Assembly (NCBI GenBank): GCA_964580655.1
Contig: CAZOMR010000102.1
Coordinates: 1-11,340, forward strand
Reading direction: 5' to 3'
Length of the DNA stretch: 11,340 bases
Source: CAZOMR01 sp964580655
Lineage (GTDB): Bacteria; RBG-13-61-14; CAZOMR01
Below, in pieces: positions 11,236 through 11,340 of this stretch. Position numbers and translations under genes: made by a program. The notes below the pieces were generated by a model. The model saw only the letters and a program-made list of their open reading frames with translations. It was not told the DNA's origin and did no database searches. The first letter of the stretch is position 1. Each line of letters starts with the position of its first letter.

Positions 11236-11340
11236 ATGATGATTTTCCATACTTTCACCGTCCTCACCGTCCTCACCGTCCTCATCGTCCTGATCCAGGT
11301 GCTTGTTAAACTCCTAAATAATTCAAGCACATTGAAAATA
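11236..11340 (+). CDS. Partial open frame with hydrophobic TVL repeats (uncertain)
   Basis: From ATG 11236 (or 11239) the frame stays open to the window edge, 35 codons, with the N-terminus MMIFHTF, then repeated TVL units, IVLIQVLVKLL and a polar stretch NNSSTLK. If real, it would begin with a signal-anchor or first transmembrane helix. A possible ribosome site, AAGGGG (11218-11223), is 12 nt upstream and lies partly in the hairpin described above. The helix is made largely by a 9-bp tandem repeat. I do not recognise the family, and the frame may be chance in repetitive intergenic DNA. Confidence 0.25.
   Translation, partial: MMIFHTFTVLTVLTVLIVLIQVLVKLLNNSSTLKI
11256..11291. repeat. 9-bp tandem repeat, four copies
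   Basis: Three exact copies of CACCGTCCT (11256-11264, 11265-11273, 11274-11282) are followed by one variant, CATCGTCCT (11283-11291). The unit is a multiple of three, so copy-number change would not shift the plus-strand frame. In that frame the units encode Thr-Val-Leu. Confidence 0.9.

Noticed and set aside
11208..11340. Acidic minus-strand reading (EDG repeats) through the 9-bp tandem repeat
   Set aside because: The frame is closed by a TAG shortly upstream and has no start codon before the repeat, so it is not a supported gene.

Overview
The window looks like a chromosomal stretch from a Gram-negative, probably uncultured bacterium with moderate-to-high GC. Two proteins carry lipoprotein-type signal peptides and one carries a cleavable export signal. 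The gene mix (C39-like peptidase plus TPR lipoprotein, LarE, zinc-ribbon receiver, DUF2007 protein, UPF0104 membrane protein, zinc-rich LeuRS) resembles what is often seen in Desulfobacterota-like lineages and deep-branching candidate phyla. I cannot assign a phylum from this sequence alone. No tRNA, rRNA, CRISPR array, IS element or phage gene was recognised.

Layout. (1) 2-1759, plus strand: the 3' part of a C39-family cysteine peptidase, a TPR lipoprotein and larE overlap end to start and look like one transcript. (2) 1894-2773, plus strand: a small receiver protein with an N-terminal zinc ribbon, followed 25 nt later by a DUF2007 protein. (3) 2770-7462, minus strand: leuS, ribF and a UPF0104-type membrane protein form a tightly packed operon read leftwards (1-nt and 4-nt overlaps). 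It converges on the DUF2007 gene so closely that both stop codons sit in one CTAG palindrome inside a hairpin. (4) 7463-7634: divergent control region between leuS and the rightward genes. (5) 7635-11137, plus strand: a secreted DUF2961 (GH172-type) protein, an alkaline-phosphatase-superfamily lipoprotein annotated by homology as a sulfatase, and a TauE/SafE-type permease. (6) 11138-11340: a weak terminator-like hairpin, then a four-copy 9-bp tandem repeat lying in an open frame that runs off the window.

How the genes may work together. LeuS and RibF are housekeeping (leucyl-tRNA charging, FMN/FAD synthesis). LarE makes the sulfur donor step of the nickel-pincer cofactor, but no other lar gene is in view. 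The DUF2961 / AP-superfamily lipoprotein / permease block is the accessory part and suggests cell-surface or periplasmic glycan processing. The sulfatase-like protein, however, has Thr where true sulfatases have the Cys or Ser that becomes formylglycine, so sulfate-ester hydrolysis should not be assumed. The most unusual items are that substitution, a tandemly duplicated zinc-ribbon insert in LeuRS just before KMSKS, the zinc-ribbon/receiver plus DUF2007 pair, and the repeat-containing open frame at the right edge. I did not find a clearly new multi-gene system.
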